Positions 32,470-43,142 of a stretch of DNA of 64,000 nucleotides are shown in pieces. The notes under the pieces are model-generated. The model had not been told where the DNA came from. It worked only from the letters and a program-made list of their open reading frames with translations, and made no database searches. The translations under genes were made by a program, and so were the position numbers. Every line of letters begins with the position of its first letter. Position 1 is the first letter of the stretch. Source of the stretch: an uncultured Pseudomonadales bacterium. GTDB taxonomy: Bacteria > Pseudomonadota > Gammaproteobacteria > Pseudomonadales > Cellvibrionaceae. The stretch is from NCBI GenBank assembly GCA_947489425.1, contig CANLDL010000004.1, positions 1 to 64,000 on the forward strand. Direction: 5' to 3'.

Positions 32470-33693
32470 ATGGCAAAAGAAAAGTTTGAACGTAATAAGC
32501 CCCACGTCAATGTGGGCACGATTGGTCATGTTGACCATGGTAAAACCACTTTAACAGCAGCGTTAACACGCGTTTGTGCAGAAGTATGGGGCGGTGCAGC
32601 TGTTGCATTCGACGGTATCGATAATGCACCAGAAGAGCGTGAGCGCGGTATTACTATTGCAACCTCACACGTTGAATACGATTCACCTTCACGTCACTAC
32701 GCACACGTAGACTGCCCAGGTCACGCCGACTATGTTAAAAACATGATCACCGGTGCGGCTCAAATGGATGGCGCTATCTTAGTGTGTGGTTCAACTGATG
32801 GCCCTATGCCGCAAACACGTGAGCACATCTTGCTTTCACGTCAGGTGGGTGTTCCTTACATCGTTGTATTCCTAAACAAAGCTGACCTACTTGCAGAAGA
32901 CTGTGGTGGCGTTGACTCAGAAGAATACGCAGAAATGCTAGAGCTGGTTGAAATGGAGCTACGTGAGCTACTAGATACTTACGAATTCCCAGGCGACGAC
33001 ACGCCAATTATTCCGGGTTCTGCATTAATGGCGCTTAACGGCGAAGACGATAACGAGCTAGGTACCACTGCTGTTAAGAAGCTAGTAGAAACCTTAGATG
33101 AGTACATTCCTGAGCCAGAGCGTGCTATCGATCAGCCATTCCTAATGCCTATCGAAGACGTATTCTCAATCTCTGGTCGCGGTACCGTTGTGACTGGTCG
33201 TGTTGAGCGCGGTATCATCAAAGTTGGTGAAGAGATCGAAATCGTTGGTATTAAAGACACTACCAAGACCACTTGTACTGGTGTTGAAATGTTCCGTAAG
33301 TTGCTTGACGAAGGTCGTGCAGGTGAGAACGTTGGTGTTTTGCTACGTGGTACTAAGCGTGAAGAGATTGAGCGCGGTCAAGTATTGTGTGTGCCAGGTT
33401 CTGTTAAGCCACACACTAAGTTCGAAGCTGAAGTGTATGTGTTATCAAAAGACGAAGGTGGCCGTCACACGCCATTCTTTAAAGGCTACCGTCCACAGTT
33501 CTACTTCCGTACGACTGACGTAACTGGCGCATGTGAGTTACCAGAGGGCGTAGAAATGGTTATGCCTGGTGATAACATCCAAATGGAAGTGACTTTGATT
33601 CACCCGATTGCGATGGAAGACGGTCTACGTTTTGCGATTCGCGAAGGTGGTCGTACCGTTGGTGCGGGTGTTGTTGCTAAAATCATCGAGTAA
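32470..33693 (+). CDS. tuf: Elongation factor Tu, copy 2
   Basis: Second EF-Tu gene, 407 residues, identical in protein to copy 1. The DNA is almost identical too: the internal difference seen by eye is a silent one in codon 20, plus the last sense codon (GAG against GAA) and stop (TAA against TAG). Upstream and downstream sequences are unrelated to copy 1, so identity stops at the gene ends, the mark of gene conversion. CAGAGGGAT precedes the ATG. A 15-codon tuf tail remnant lies 125 nt beyond its stop. Confidence 0.98.
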   Translation: MAKEKFERNKPHVNVGTIGHVDHGKTTLTAALTRVCAEVWGGAAVAFDGIDNAPEERERGITIATSHVEYDSPSRHYAHVDCPGHADYVKNMITGAAQMDGAILVCGSTDGPMPQTREHILLSRQVGVPYIVVFLNKADLLAEDCGGVDSEEYAEMLELVEMELRELLDTYEFPGDDTPIIPGSALMALNGEDDNELGTTAVKKLVETLDEYIPEPERAIDQPFLMPIEDVFSISGRGTVVTGRVERGIIKVGEEIEIVGIKDTTKTTCTGVEMFRKLLDEGRAGENVGVLLRGTKREEIERGQVLCVPGSVKPHTKFEAEVYVLSKDEGGRHTPFFKGYRPQFYFRTTDVTGACELPEGVEMVMPGDNIQMEVTLIHPIAMEDGLRFAIREGGRTVGAGVVAKIIE

Positions 33694-33715
33694 TCGTTGT
33701 TTTTTTAGTTTTAGA

Positions 33716-33815
33716 GGCTTCATGACCGCCTGAGCGAAGCGACAAATTTGTCCGGAACAAATTTGAGCTGCCGTAGGCAGGCCTTATAAGGCTGAGGGCA
33801 GGATGCCCGAACTAA
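33716..33815. repeat. REP/MITE-like insertion behind tuf2
   Basis: About 100 bp with fold-back segments CAAATTTGTCCGGAACAAATTTG and CTGCCGTAGGCAG, and GCCTTATAAGGC. It separates intact tuf2 from a detached tuf 3' end. No coding capacity. Confidence 0.6.
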
Positions 33816-33818
33816 TGT

Positions 33819-33863
33819 GGTCGTACCGTTGGTGCGGGGGTGGTTGCCAAAATTATTGAGTGA
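33819..33863 (+). pseudogene. Detached 3' end of a tuf gene
   Basis: Fifteen codons translate to [14 protein letters not shown] and a stop, exactly the EF-Tu C-terminus. Against the tuf2 tail there are six base differences, all synonymous (the sixth changes the stop TAA to TGA). The former tuf terminator follows. It is best read as the original end of this tuf copy, cut off by the repeat insertion. It has no start codon and is not expected to be translated. Confidence 0.88.
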
Positions 33864-33885
33864 GTTTGATAACCCCGTTTGTGCT

Positions 33886-33920
33886 AAAAGGTCGAGTTGT
33901 TAAGTGGCTCGGCCTTTTTT
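33886..33920 (+). terminator. Terminator of the str operon (original tuf2 terminator)
   Basis: A stem AAAAGGTCGAG / CTCGGCCTTTT with one G-U pair, 11-nt loop and T tract, directly behind the tuf remnant. Confidence 0.85.
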
Positions 33921-34003
33921 GTTGGTTTTTGCTCTCTCGCGGTGCTTGGGGGTGGGTTCTATCAATCACCTGCAATAATTCGCGTAAAAGTCCCAATTAA
34001 CCC

Positions 34004-34032
34004 TCAACAAAAGCATTGACTTGCTGTATACT
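34004..34032 (+). promoter_or_regulatory. Promoter of the second EF-G gene
   Basis: -35 TCAACA, 17-bp spacer, -10 TATACT with TG two bases before it, then discriminator CCCGCGC. It is 81 nt upstream of the start. Confidence 0.65.
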
Positions 34033-34113
34033 CCCGCGCAAATTTTGCCCACGTAGCTATGCCTGCAATATCAGTAACGCTACCTATATAAACAGTGAAT
34101 GACGAGTAATCAC

Positions 34114-36198
34114 ATGACTGATCTATCCCTTTACAGAAATATTGGTATTTTCGCCCACGTTGACGCGGGTAAAACCACTACAACAGAACGTATTCTTAAG
34201 CTTACGGGCAAAATCCATAAGACGGGTGAGGTTCATGATGGTGAGTCAACGACTGACTTCATGGAGCAAGAAGCCGAGCGCGGTATTACTATTCAGTCAG
34301 CTGCGGTTAGTTGTTTTTGGGATAACCACCGTTTTAACGTTATCGACACACCGGGGCACGTTGACTTTACTGTAGAAGTTTACCGTTCCCTAAAAGTCCT
34401 CGACGGTGGTATTGGTGTTTTCTGTGGTTCTGGTGGTGTTGAGCCTCAATCAGAAACCAACTGGCGCTATGCGAATGAATCAGAAGTTGCTCGTGTTATC
34501 TTCGTTAACAAGCTAGACCGTATGGGCGCTGATTTTTATCGCGTTGTTGATCAGGTTGAAAAAGTATTAGCTGCGAACCCTCTAGTAATGACTTTGCCTA
34601 TTGGTGTCGAAGACGATTTTGTTGGTGTTGTTGATGTGCTGACTAAAAAAGCTTACATCTGGGATGACACGGGTCTACCTGAAAACTACAAGGTTGAAGA
34701 TGTCCCTGCGGACATGGTTGATAAGGTTGAAGAATATCACGAGATGTTGGTTGAAACTTCCGTTGAGCAAGATGACGATTTAATGATGGCTTATATGGAT
34801 GGCGAAGAACCATCTATCGAAGACCTTAAGCGCTGTATCCGTAAGGGTACCCGCACCATGGCGTTCTTCCCAACTTACTGTGGTTCTGCCTTTAAAAACA
34901 AAGGTATTCAATTAGTACTTGATGCGGTTGTTGATTACCTACCAAGCCCAACAGAAGTTGACCCACAGCCGTTAACTGACGAAGAAGGCACCGAGACTGG
35001 TGAGCACGCTTTAGTTTCAGTTGATGAGCCGCTACGTGCGTTGGCGTTCAAAATTATGGATGACCGCTTTGGTGCATTAACCTTCGTTCGTATTTATTCT
35101 GGTAAGTTAAAGAAAGGCGATACTATTCTTAACTCCTTTACGGGTAAAACCGAGCGTGTTGGCCGTATGGTTGAGATGCAAGCCGATGAGCGTAATGAGC
35201 TAGATAGCGCGCAAGCCGGTGATATTATTGCCATTGTTGGTATGAAGAACGTGCAAACGGGTCATACCCTTTGTGATGTGAAGCATCCTTGTACTCTTGA
35301 AGCGATGGTTTTCCCAGAGCCAGTAATCTCAATTGCTGTTGCGCCTAAAGACAAAGGCGGTTCTGAGAAGATGGGTATTGCCATCGGTAAAATGGTTGCA
35401 GAAGATCCATCGTTCCGTGTTGAGACTGACGAAGATTCAGGTGAGACTATCCTTAAAGGTATGGGTGAGCTTCACTTGGATATTAAAGTTGATATCCTTA
35501 AGCGTACCTATGGTGTTGATCTAGAAGTTGGTCAGCCGCAGGTTGCCTACCGTGAAACAATCACTCAAGCGATCGAAGACAGCTACACTCACAAGAAGCA
35601 ATCAGGTGGTTCTGGTCAGTTTGGTAAGATCGATTACCGTATCAAGCCAGGTGAGCCGGGTTCTGGTTTTGCGTTTAACTCAGTCGTTGTTGGTGGTAAT
35701 GTTCCTAAAGAATTCTTCCCTGCAATTGAGAAGGGTTTTAAAGGCATGATGGATGAAGGTGTTCTTGCTGGCTTCCCGGTATTGGACGTTGAAGTTGAGC
35801 TGTTCGATGGTGCTTTCCACGCAGTGGATTCGTCAGCGGTTGCCTTTGAAATTGCAGCAAAAGGCGCATTCCGTCAGTCCATTCCAAAAGCCGGCCCTCA
35901 GCTAATTGAGCCAATCATGCATGTTGATGTGTTTACACCAGAAGATCACGTAGGTGATGTTATTGGTGACTTAAACCGTCGTCGCGGTATGATCAAAGAC
36001 CAAGAAGCTGGTGTTACTGGTGTGCGTATTAAAGGTGATGTGCCTCTATCAGAAATGTTTGGTTATATTGGTAGCCTGCGTACAATGACTTCAGGGCGTG
36101 GTCAGTTCTCTATGGAGTTCTCCCATTATATGCCTTGCCCAAATCAAGTGGCTGAAGAAGTGATTGCGAAAGAAAAAGAGCGTAAAGCGGCTAAGTAA
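34114..36198 (+). CDS. Elongation factor G, copy 2 (paralogue)
   Basis: A 694-residue second EF-G with [12 protein letters not shown] (14-25), [46 protein letters not shown] and a full set of C-terminal domains ([20 protein letters not shown]). It is clearly diverged from copy 1 and has a basic tail KEKERKAAK. Such second EF-Gs in gammaproteobacteria and others may specialise in translocation or recycling, or act in stress; which applies here is unknown. An ATG at 34099 would add five residues, but the 34114 start fits homologues. It stands alone with its own promoter and terminator between tuf2 and rpsJ. Confidence 0.95.
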   Translation: MTDLSLYRNIGIFAHVDAGKTTTTERILKLTGKIHKTGEVHDGESTTDFMEQEAERGITIQSAAVSCFWDNHRFNVIDTPGHVDFTVEVYRSLKVLDGGIGVFCGSGGVEPQSETNWRYANESEVARVIFVNKLDRMGADFYRVVDQVEKVLAANPLVMTLPIGVEDDFVGVVDVLTKKAYIWDDTGLPENYKVEDVPADMVDKVEEYHEMLVETSVEQDDDLMMAYMDGEEPSIEDLKRCIRKGTRTMAFFPTYCGSAFKNKGIQLVLDAVVDYLPSPTEVDPQPLTDEEGTETGEHALVSVDEPLRALAFKIMDDRFGALTFVRIYSGKLKKGDTILNSFTGKTERVGRMVEMQADERNELDSAQAGDIIAIVGMKNVQTGHTLCDVKHPCTLEAMVFPEPVISIAVAPKDKGGSEKMGIAIGKMVAEDPSFRVETDEDSGETILKGMGELHLDIKVDILKRTYGVDLEVGQPQVAYRETITQAIEDSYTHKKQSGGSGQFGKIDYRIKPGEPGSGFAFNSVVVGGNVPKEFFPAIEKGFKGMMDEGVLAGFPVLDVEVELFDGAFHAVDSSAVAFEIAAKGAFRQSIPKAGPQLIEPIMHVDVFTPEDHVGDVIGDLNRRRGMIKDQEAGVTGVRIKGDVPLSEMFGYIGSLRTMTSGRGQFSMEFSHYMPCPNQVAEEVIAKEKERKAAK

Positions 36199-36223
36199 TG
36201 TAGTTGCAAGACTCATAAATATT

Positions 36224-36259
36224 AAAGCCCCATTTGCCAAAAGTAGATGGGGCTTTTTT
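36224..36259. terminator. Bidirectional terminator after the second EF-G gene
   Basis: A stem AAAGCCCCAT / ATGGGGCTTT with a 12-nt loop and T tract, between convergent genes. Confidence 0.85.
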
Positions 36260-36302
36260 GTGTCTTAATGACTCCTTTTTCGGGTCGGGTAGATTTGTGT
36301 TT

Positions 36303-36731
36303 TTAGCCTTGATTGTGTTTCTCAAGTACATAAGAGGGTAGTTCTGATTCGGGTGGGATTGGCTTTGGCTTGCCGTCGTCGTCAAGTGCGACAAACTTAA
36401 AATTACCCTCTGTTACTTTCTCGCGATTACCAATTCGCCCTCTGCGCACCCATGCTTCAACATTGATGGTCATCGATGTATTGCCAATATGTGTTACATG
36501 TGTATAAACACCTAGTATGTCTCCTACCTTAACGGGGCGAATAAAGCTCATGCTGTCGAGTGACACGGTTACAACCCGGCTTTGTGAGCGCTGGCCGGCG
36601 CAAATGCCGGCAGCAATATCCATTTGTGATAAAACCCAGCCGCCAAAAATATCACCGGATGGGTTGGTGTTGCTATGCATGGCAACAGTACGTGTTGTTA
36701 GTGTGCCTATTGTTTCTTCTGTGTTAGCCAT
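36303..36731 (-). CDS. yciA: Acyl-CoA thioesterase, YciA type
   Basis: A hot-dog fold thioesterase of 142 residues hydrolysing acyl-CoA. The family signature MHSNTNPSGDIFGGWVLSQMD (19-38) holds the catalytic region, and SRVVTVSLDSMSFIRPVKVGD and the VTEGNFKFVALDDDGKP segment follow. Homologues act on a broad range of CoA esters in the cytoplasm. It lies on the minus strand between the second EF-G gene and the S10 operon, an unusual site with no functional link to its neighbours. Confidence 0.93.
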   Translation of the reverse strand: MANTEETIGTLTTRTVAMHSNTNPSGDIFGGWVLSQMDIAAGICAGQRSQSRVVTVSLDSMSFIRPVKVGDILGVYTHVTHIGNTSMTINVEAWVRRGRIGNREKVTEGNFKFVALDDDGKPKPIPPESELPSYVLEKHNQG

Positions 36732-36975
36732 ATAAAGCCTCTGTCTATGGTTGATTTTGATGTAGTGTTTCTTGTGGCAACTTATAGTAAAAACGTGCTC
36801 GATTGTCTATAAGAATGACTTGTTTGGTGTGTGGATCGATGTTTTTGTTGTTCACAGCTGTTTTATTGGTTGTTCTTTAGTTGGCTAATGATGTGTTGCA
36901 CGGTGTCTGCAAATGTCTGAGTGGTGCCCGTTTGATGTCGATTGTATTTATATTAAAAATAAGTGTTTATTAGGG

Positions 36976-37004
36976 TTGACGGCATAGGGTCACATCCATA
37001 TAAT
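36976..37004 (+). promoter_or_regulatory. Sigma-70 promoter of the S10 operon
   Basis: -35 TTGACG, 17-bp spacer, -10 TATAAT, then discriminator TGCGCCTC. It is 78 nt upstream of rpsJ and nearly consensus. The preceding stretch from 36732 holds no gene. Confidence 0.88.
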
Positions 37005-37081
37005 TGCGCCTCAATTTTACGGGGGTGGGTTAAATACCTGCTCGCTGTGATCGTTCTTTAAAATTTTGGAGTTTGGCAGAA

Positions 37082-37393
37082 ATGCAGAATCAGCGCATTC
37101 GTATTCGTTTAAAAGCATTTGATCATAAGTTGATTGATGCGTCCACACATGAAATTGTTGAGACCGTACGTCGTACTGGTGCTCAGGTTCGTGGGCCGAT
37201 TCCGCTGCCAACTCGAAAAGAAAGATTCACCATTCTGATCTCTCCGCATGTTAATAAAGATGCGCGTGACCAGTATGAGATTCGTACCCACAAGCGCTTG
37301 TTGGATATTGTGGAGCCAACCGAAAAAACTGTTGATGCACTAATGAAGCTAGATTTGGCTGCTGGTGTTGAAGTTCAGATTTCTCTCGGTTAG
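37082..37393 (+). CDS. rpsJ: 30S ribosomal protein S10 (NusE)
   Basis: S10 is a 30S head protein and, with NusB, an antitermination factor. It has 103 residues from [15 protein letters not shown], the universal start. TTG 37073 is in frame but not favoured. [34 protein letters not shown] is conserved. First gene of the S10 operon, close behind a strong promoter. Confidence 0.98.
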   Translation: MQNQRIRIRLKAFDHKLIDASTHEIVETVRRTGAQVRGPIPLPTRKERFTILISPHVNKDARDQYEIRTHKRLLDIVEPTEKTVDALMKLDLAAGVEVQISLG

Positions 37394-37592
37394 TTCCCGT
37401 ATCTACGGCTCCCTGAATAGGGAAAAGCTTGTGGGTTTTGTTTTAGGTAACACTAAAAATTACAAGCTCACTTAGGATTGTTTGATGGTCCTTGTGTAAC
37501 GCTCTGAAATGGGCGGCCATAGCGGGTCCTATTTCTGCTTTTTCATAAGCGGTTTTGGGGTGAAGAGCCCCGTACACTAATGAGGTTAAAAA
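37394..37592 (+). promoter_or_regulatory. Long structured spacer between rpsJ and rplC
   Basis: 199 nt, against a few tens in E. coli. It contains AGCTTGT...ACAAGCT (37428-37474) and a GGGG / CCCC hairpin near 37557-37572, just before rplC. It could be an internal leader controlling rplC onward. No promoter is evident; the role is inferred. Confidence 0.4.
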
Positions 37593-38246
37593 ATGACAAT
37601 AGGTATTGTCGGTCGCAAATGCGGCATGACTCGTATATTCGCTGACGATGGCGCGTCAATCCCGGTAACGGTGGTTGAAGTTGAGCCAAATCGTATCACC
37701 CAGGTTAAAAGTCTCGAAACTGATGGCTATCAGGCAGTTCAAGTAACTGTTGGTTCTCGTCGTGCCTCTCGTGTAAATAAGCCTGCTGCAGGTCACTACG
37801 CTAAAGCCAATGCTGAAGCGGGTAGGGGTCTTTGGGAGCTTCGCGCTAAAGAAGGTTTTGAGCAGGAAGCTGGTTTAGAAGTTGGCGGCGAACTGACCGT
37901 TGCTGCTTTTGAAGCAGGTCAAAAGATTGATGTAACTGGCACCTCTAAAGGTAAAGGTTTTGCCGGTGGCGTTAAGCGTTGGAACTTTGCAATGCAAGAC
38001 GCAACTCACGGTAACTCTATTTCTCACCGTGCCCCTGGTTCTATTGGTATGTGTCAAACGCCTGGTCGTGTTTTTAAAGGCAAAAAAATGGCTGGCCATA
38101 TGGGTGCTGAGAAAGTTACCGTTCAAAATTTAGAAGTTGTTCGCGTAGATGAAGAACGTAATTTATTGTTGATCAAAGGCGCGGTTCCAGGTGCTCCTGG
38201 TGGTGACGTGATCGTTCGTCCTGCTGTGAAGTTGGGGGGTAAGTAA
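37593..38246 (+). CDS. rplC: 50S ribosomal protein L3
   Basis: L3 is an early assembly protein near the peptidyl transferase centre. It has 217 residues with [14 protein letters not shown] at the start and [49 protein letters not shown] in the conserved loop region. Its stop and the rplD start overlap (TAATG). Confidence 0.98.
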   Translation: MTIGIVGRKCGMTRIFADDGASIPVTVVEVEPNRITQVKSLETDGYQAVQVTVGSRRASRVNKPAAGHYAKANAEAGRGLWELRAKEGFEQEAGLEVGGELTVAAFEAGQKIDVTGTSKGKGFAGGVKRWNFAMQDATHGNSISHRAPGSIGMCQTPGRVFKGKKMAGHMGAEKVTVQNLEVVRVDEERNLLLIKGAVPGAPGGDVIVRPAVKLGGK

Positions 38247-38860
38247 TGGAGTTAAGTATTACAGCGCCAGGTGGTGCAAATGGTGCAGTTAATGTATCTG
38301 ATGCGGCTTTCTCTCGTGCGTATAATCAAGATTTAGTGCATCAGGTTGTAGTTGCTTATCAAGCGGCTGCACGTCAAGGCTCAAAAGCTCAAAAAAATCG
38401 CGCAGCAGTTGCTGGCGGCGGTAAAAAGCCTTGGAGTCAAAAAGGTAGTGGTCGTGCACGTGCTGGTACTGCTAGCAGTCCGATCTGGCGCGCAGGTGGT
38501 GTTACATTTGCTGCTCAGCCGCGTAACTACGAGCAAAAAGTTAACAAAAAGATGTATCGTGCTGCTATGCAGTGCATTATGTCTGAGTTGGCTCGTCAAG
38601 AGCGTTTGGTTGTGCTTGAGTCTTTAGAGCTTGAAGCGCCAAAGACTAAAGAGTTAGTTAAGGCTCTTGCTCAGTACGATATTACTGATGCATTAATTGT
38701 TACTGAAGAATTGTCAGAGAATTTATATCTAGCTTCTAGAAACCTACATAAAATCGGTGTTATTGATGCGCAAGCAATTGACCCTGTTAGCTTGGTTGGT
38801 TTTGATAAGGTGATTGTTACTGTGGCAGCGTTGAAGAAAATTGAGGAGATGTTGTCGTGA
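38246..38860 (+). CDS. rplD: 50S ribosomal protein L4
   Basis: L4 lines the exit tunnel and in E. coli represses the S10 operon. It has 204 residues. The loop region [44 protein letters not shown] is highly conserved. It is translationally coupled to rplC by 1-nt overlap and to rplW by 4-nt overlap. Confidence 0.98.
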   Translation: MELSITAPGGANGAVNVSDAAFSRAYNQDLVHQVVVAYQAAARQGSKAQKNRAAVAGGGKKPWSQKGSGRARAGTASSPIWRAGGVTFAAQPRNYEQKVNKKMYRAAMQCIMSELARQERLVVLESLELEAPKTKELVKALAQYDITDALIVTEELSENLYLASRNLHKIGVIDAQAIDPVSLVGFDKVIVTVAALKKIEEMLS

Positions 38861-39153
38861 GTCAGGAGCGATTATTAAAGATATTGTTAGCGCCTGTTGT
38901 CTCTGAGAAAGCAGTAGGTTCGGCTGAAGTGTCAAATCAAGTTGTCTTTAAAGTTGTTAAAGATGCTACTAAGCCAGAAGTTAAGGCTGCGGTAGAAAAA
39001 ATGTTTGATGTAAAAGTCGATAGCGTTCGTACGCTAGTGATGAAGGGCAAGACTAAGCGTACGCGCTTTGGTCTTGGCAAGCGAAGTGACTGGAAAAAAG
39101 CCTACGTTAAGTTGGCTGATGGTCATGATATTGATTTTGCGATGGGGGCCTAA
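38857..39153 (+). CDS. rplW: 50S ribosomal protein L23
   Basis: L23 sits at the tunnel exit and docks trigger factor and SRP. It has 98 residues, with [15 protein letters not shown] and [31 protein letters not shown] start inside the rplD stop. Confidence 0.97.
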   Translation: MSQERLLKILLAPVVSEKAVGSAEVSNQVVFKVVKDATKPEVKAAVEKMFDVKVDSVRTLVMKGKTKRTRFGLGKRSDWKKAYVKLADGHDIDFAMGA

Positions 39154-39156
39154 GAA

Positions 39157-39984
39157 ATGGCAGTTTTAAAGCGTAAGCCAACCTCAGCCGGTCGTCGATT
39201 TGTTGTTAGTGTTGTTAGTGCAGATTTGCATAAAGGTGCGCCTTATGCGCCTTTGCTAGAAAAGCAATCAAAATCTGGTGGTCGTAACAATAATGGCCGT
39301 ATTACTACTCGTCACATTGGCGGTGGTCATAAGCAACATTATCGTAAGATTGACTTCAAGCGAAATAAAGATGGTATTCCAGCGACAGTTGAGCGTTTAG
39401 AGTACGATCCAAACAGAACAGCAAATATTGCACTTATCTGTTATGCAGATGGTGAACGTCGCTACATTATTGCGCCTAAGGGTGTTAAAGCAGGCGACAA
39501 AATTGAGTCTGGCGATGCATCAGCAATTAAGCCAGGTAATACTTTGCCAATTCGTAACATCCCTGTCGGTAGTACGATTCATTGTATCGAATTGAAGCCA
39601 GGTAAAGGCGCTCAGCTAGCACGCTCTGCAGGTACATCTGCTCAGCTAGTTGCTCGTGAAGGTACTTATGCAACATTACGCTTGCGTAGTGGCGAGATGA
39701 GAAAAGTATTGTCTGAGTGTCGTGCGACATTGGGTGAAGTTTCTAACTCTGAGCACAGTCTTCGCTCATTAGGTAAAGCTGGTGCCTCTAGATGGCGCGG
39801 TGTTCGTCCAACGGTTCGCGGTGTTGCAATGAACCCGGTTGATCACCCACATGGTGGTGGTGAAGGTCGTACTTCTGGTGGTCGTCATCCAGTGAGCCCT
39901 TGGGGTACGCCAACTAAGGGTTATAAAACCCGTAGTAATAAGCGCACCGATAAAATGATTGTTCGTCGTCGTAATAAGAAGTAA
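39157..39984 (+). CDS. rplB: 50S ribosomal protein L2
   Basis: L2 is needed for subunit joining and peptidyl transfer. It has 275 residues. [19 protein letters not shown] and the C-terminal [33 protein letters not shown], with the essential histidine region, are conserved. Confidence 0.99.
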   Translation: MAVLKRKPTSAGRRFVVSVVSADLHKGAPYAPLLEKQSKSGGRNNNGRITTRHIGGGHKQHYRKIDFKRNKDGIPATVERLEYDPNRTANIALICYADGERRYIIAPKGVKAGDKIESGDASAIKPGNTLPIRNIPVGSTIHCIELKPGKGAQLARSAGTSAQLVAREGTYATLRLRSGEMRKVLSECRATLGEVSNSEHSLRSLGKAGASRWRGVRPTVRGVAMNPVDHPHGGGEGRTSGGRHPVSPWGTPTKGYKTRSNKRTDKMIVRRRNKK

Positions 39985-40046
39985 TTAGATTACGCGTCGC
40001 GAGTTTGAATGGCTTTAGCCATATAACTGATTAAGAGGAAAGAACA

Positions 40047-40319
40047 GTGCCACGTTCACTGAAAAAAGGTCCATTCATTGATCTTCACTTGTTGAAGAAA
40101 GTTGAAGTAGCTGTCGAAAAAAATGATCGTCGTCCCATTAAAACATGGTCGCGTCGTTCAATGATCATGCCGCAAATGGTTGGTTTGACGATAGCTGTCC
40201 ATAATGGTCGTCAACATGTTCCTGTGTTGGTTAATGAAGAAATGGTTGGTCACAAGCTGGGTGAGTTTGCGGTAACGCGCACTTACAAAGGCCATGTGGC
40301 TGATAAGAAGGCTAGATAA
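40047..40319 (+). CDS. rpsS: 30S ribosomal protein S19
   Basis: S19 contacts the 30S head and the A-site finger bridge. It has 90 residues, [18 protein letters not shown] at the start and [16 protein letters not shown] conserved. GTG start with AAGAGGAAAG upstream. Confidence 0.98.
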   Translation: MPRSLKKGPFIDLHLLKKVEVAVEKNDRRPIKTWSRRSMIMPQMVGLTIAVHNGRQHVPVLVNEEMVGHKLGEFAVTRTYKGHVADKKAR

Positions 40320-40331
40320 GGCGGGTTGACG

Positions 40332-40670
40332 ATGGAAGTAGCAGCAAAATTAAGTGGCGCGCAATTGTCAGCACAAAAGGCTAGACTAGTTGCCGATCAA
40401 ATTCGCGGCAAGCATGTTGAAGTGGCTTTAGATTTACTGACGTTTAGTAATAAAAAAGCAGCAGTCATCATTAAAAAGGTATTGGAAAGCGCAATTGCCA
40501 ATGCTGAGCAAAACGAAGGTGCAGATGTGGACGAGCTACGTGTGTCGACCATCTTTGTAGATGAAGGCGTGACCATGAAACGTATACGGGCACGTGCAAA
40601 AGGTCGTGCTGATCGCATATTAAAGCGTTCATGTCACATTACAGTTAAAGTCGCCGACGACGAAAAATAG
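40332..40670 (+). CDS. rplV: 50S ribosomal protein L22
   Basis: L22 reaches into the exit tunnel near the macrolide site. It has 112 residues from ATG 40332 (a TTG six bases upstream is in frame). [31 protein letters not shown] and [15 protein letters not shown] are conserved. Confidence 0.97.
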   Translation: MEVAAKLSGAQLSAQKARLVADQIRGKHVEVALDLLTFSNKKAAVIIKKVLESAIANAEQNEGADVDELRVSTIFVDEGVTMKRIRARAKGRADRILKRSCHITVKVADDEK

Positions 40671-40686
40671 AGCGAGAGCGGACGTT

Positions 40687-41367
40687 ATGGGTCAAAAAGT
40701 TCATCCCACCGGTATTCGTTTGGGTATTGTTAAAAAACATACTTCAATATGGTATGCGGGCAGTGATAAATACGCTGATAAATTATATGCGGACATTCAA
40801 GTTCGTGAATATATTCATAAGCAATTAGCAAATGCATCGGTTAGCCGAGTAGATATTGAGCGTCCAGCCAATACTGCCAAGGTAACTATCCACACAGCCA
40901 GGCCAGGTATTGTTATTGGTAAGCGCGGTGAAGATGTTGAAAAGCTACGTGCACAAATCGCTAAACGTATGGGTGTGCCTGTTCACATCAATATCGAAGA
41001 AATACGCAAGCCTGATTTGGATGCAAAATTAGTTGCAGATAGCGTAACTAGTCAGTTAGAGCGTCGCGTTATGTTTAGGCGTGCAATGAAGCGAGCGGTT
41101 CAAAACGCTATGCGTCAAGGCGCTGAAGGTATTCGTATTCAAGTTGGTGGTCGTTTAGGTGGTGCTGAAATCGCACGTACCGAATGGTATCGTGAAGGAC
41201 GTGTGCCTCTACATACATTGCGCGCTGATATCGACTATGCAACTTCAGAAGCGTTAACAACTTATGGGATTCTAGGCGTTAAAGTCTGGATATTTAAAGG
41301 CGAAGTTATTGGTGATGTTGTTGAAGCAGAGCCGGCGCCAAAAAAGAAAAGCTCAAGAGCTAAGTAA
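40687..41367 (+). CDS. rpsC: 30S ribosomal protein S3
   Basis: S3 lies at the mRNA entry and aids unwinding. It has 226 residues: [14 protein letters not shown], the KH domain with [13 protein letters not shown], and the C-terminal domain with [30 protein letters not shown]. It ends in a basic tail. Confidence 0.98.
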   Translation: MGQKVHPTGIRLGIVKKHTSIWYAGSDKYADKLYADIQVREYIHKQLANASVSRVDIERPANTAKVTIHTARPGIVIGKRGEDVEKLRAQIAKRMGVPVHINIEEIRKPDLDAKLVADSVTSQLERRVMFRRAMKRAVQNAMRQGAEGIRIQVGGRLGGAEIARTEWYREGRVPLHTLRADIDYATSEALTTYGILGVKVWIFKGEVIGDVVEAEPAPKKKSSRAK

Positions 41368-41381
41368 GGGGTACGCATATC

Positions 41382-41795
41382 ATGATGCAGCCAAAGCGTA
41401 CAAAGTTTCGCAAAATGATGAAGGGTCGCAATCGCGGCCTGGCAAACCGAGGCTCTAAAGTGAGCTTTGGAGAATTTGGTTTAAAAGCAGTTGGGCGTGG
41501 TCGTATTACGGCTCGCCAAATTGAAGCGGCGCGACGAGCAATGACTCGTCATGTAAAGCGTGGCGGTAAAATTTGGATTAGAGTTTTTCCTGACAAGCCG
41601 ATTACCAGCAAGCCTTTAGAGGTTCGTCAAGGTAAAGGTAAGGGTAATGTTGAATATTGGGTAGCCCAAATTCAGCCAGGTAAAGTACTTTATGAAATGG
41701 AAGGGGTAAGTGAGCAGTTAGCGCGTGAAGCATTTGCTTTGGCAGCCGCAAAATTACCTATTACTACAACTTTCGTTAAACGTTCGGTGATGTGA
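41382..41795 (+). CDS. rplP: 50S ribosomal protein L16
   Basis: L16 positions the A-site tRNA. It has 137 residues, [19 protein letters not shown] corresponding to [11 protein letters not shown] of homologues, which supports the first of two adjacent ATGs. Its TGA overlaps the next ATG by one base. Confidence 0.98.
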   Translation: MMQPKRTKFRKMMKGRNRGLANRGSKVSFGEFGLKAVGRGRITARQIEAARRAMTRHVKRGGKIWIRVFPDKPITSKPLEVRQGKGKGNVEYWVAQIQPGKVLYEMEGVSEQLAREAFALAAAKLPITTTFVKRSVM

Positions 41796-41986
41796 TGAAA
41801 GCTTCAGAATTACGTGAAAAGTCTGTTGATGAGTTAAAAGCAGAAATGCTGGCAAATCTAGAAGAGCAATTTAAGCTTCGTATGCAAGCGAGCTCTGGTC
41901 AACAGGTGAAAACACACTTGTTTAAAGAAACTCGTCGTAATGTTGCACGGATCAAAACGATCCTGAATCAAAAGGCAGGTAACTAA
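41795..41986 (+). CDS. rpmC: 50S ribosomal protein L29
   Basis: A small helical-hairpin protein near the tunnel exit. It has 63 residues, [34 protein letters not shown] 41795 overlaps the rplP stop (TGATG); the GTG one codon earlier is not favoured. Confidence 0.97.
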   Translation: MKASELREKSVDELKAEMLANLEEQFKLRMQASSGQQVKTHLFKETRRNVARIKTILNQKAGN

Positions 41987-41989
41987 CCC

Positions 41990-42268
41990 ATGGGTCAGCA
42001 AGTAGAAAATGTAAACAGTTCGGCGCGTACCCTAATGGGTAAAGTTGTCAGCGACAAAATGGATAAAACCATTACTGTATTAATTGAGCGTCGAGTTAAG
42101 CATCCTCTGTACGGTAAGTATTTGAGCAAGTCATCAAAACTTAAAGCACACGATGAAGAGAATAGCTGCAAAATTGGTGATGTTGTCACTATTGCGGAGT
42201 CTCGCCCACTTTCTAAATCAAAGTCTTGGGCATTGGTAAAAATTGAAGAGCGTGCAACGCAGTTATAA
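41990..42268 (+). CDS. rpsQ: 30S ribosomal protein S17
   Basis: An OB-fold 16S binding protein of 92 residues. [30 protein letters not shown] and [21 protein letters not shown] are conserved. Last gene of the S10 operon. Confidence 0.98.
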   Translation: MGQQVENVNSSARTLMGKVVSDKMDKTITVLIERRVKHPLYGKYLSKSSKLKAHDEENSCKIGDVVTIAESRPLSKSKSWALVKIEERATQL

Positions 42269-42333
42269 TTGCGTCGCTATGATTGGTAGCAGTTACCAGA
42301 GAGTAATTGCAGTAAAGGTTTCGGAGACGAACA

Positions 42334-42702
42334 ATGATTCAAACACAAAGCTACCTAGAAGTTGCTGATAATAGCGGTGCTCGTCGGGTAATGTGTATTA
42401 AAGTGCTTGGTGGTTCTCATCGCCGTTACGCAAGAATTGGTGATGTAATTAAAGTTACTGTTAAAGAAGCAATTCCTCGCGGTAAAGTTAAGAAAGGCCA
42501 AGTTGTTAACGCTGTTGTTGTTAGAACTAAAAAAGGTGTGCGTCGTCAAGATGGTTCACTTATTAAGTTTGACGATAATGCAGCCGTAATTTTGAATGCA
42601 CAGGATGCACCAATCGGTACTCGTATCTTTGGGCCTGTGACTCGCGAATTACGCGGTGAAAAATTCATGAAAATTATTTCTTTGGCTCCAGAAGTTCTAT
42701 AG
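42334..42702 (+). CDS. rplN: 50S ribosomal protein L14
   Basis: L14 forms an intersubunit bridge. It has 122 residues, [27 protein letters not shown] at the start and [26 protein letters not shown] at the end. TTTCGGAGACGAAC gives the ribosome binding site. First gene of the spc group. Confidence 0.98.
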   Translation: MIQTQSYLEVADNSGARRVMCIKVLGGSHRRYARIGDVIKVTVKEAIPRGKVKKGQVVNAVVVRTKKGVRRQDGSLIKFDDNAAVILNAQDAPIGTRIFGPVTRELRGEKFMKIISLAPEVL

Positions 42703-42729
42703 AGCTGGCCGAAGGTAGAGGATAACGTA

Positions 42730-43056
42730 ATGCGTAAGATTAAGCGTGATGATGAAGTGATAGTAATCGCTGGTCGTGACAAAGGTAAGCGAGGCAAGGT
42801 TGTTAAGGTGTTGCAAGATAATCGCTTGATCGTCTCTGGCGTTCAAATGATTAAAAAGCATCAAAAGCCTAACCCTCAAGCCGGTGTGCCTGGTGGTATT
42901 GTTGAAAAAGAAGCGCCTATTCAGGTTTCAAATGTTGCTATTTATAACTCTGAAACAGATAAAGCCGATCGTGTTGGCTTTGATGTTAAAGAAGTGGATG
43001 GTAAAGAAGTAAAAGTGCGTATTTTTAAATCAAATGGCGCAACTATTGGATCTTAA
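42730..43056 (+). CDS. rplX: 50S ribosomal protein L24
   Basis: An assembly-initiator protein with KOW motif ([22 protein letters not shown]), 108 residues. [18 protein letters not shown] is typical of the family. Confidence 0.97.
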   Translation: MRKIKRDDEVIVIAGRDKGKRGKVVKVLQDNRLIVSGVQMIKKHQKPNPQAGVPGGIVEKEAPIQVSNVAIYNSETDKADRVGFDVKEVDGKEVKVRIFKSNGATIGS

Positions 43057-43142
43057 GAGATTCTTTAGAAGATTTGTTGAAAGCTACTAAAGCTTAATTT
43101 ATTTTTTACCAGCCACGCTGGTGTAAGTAACGGTAAATAGAA

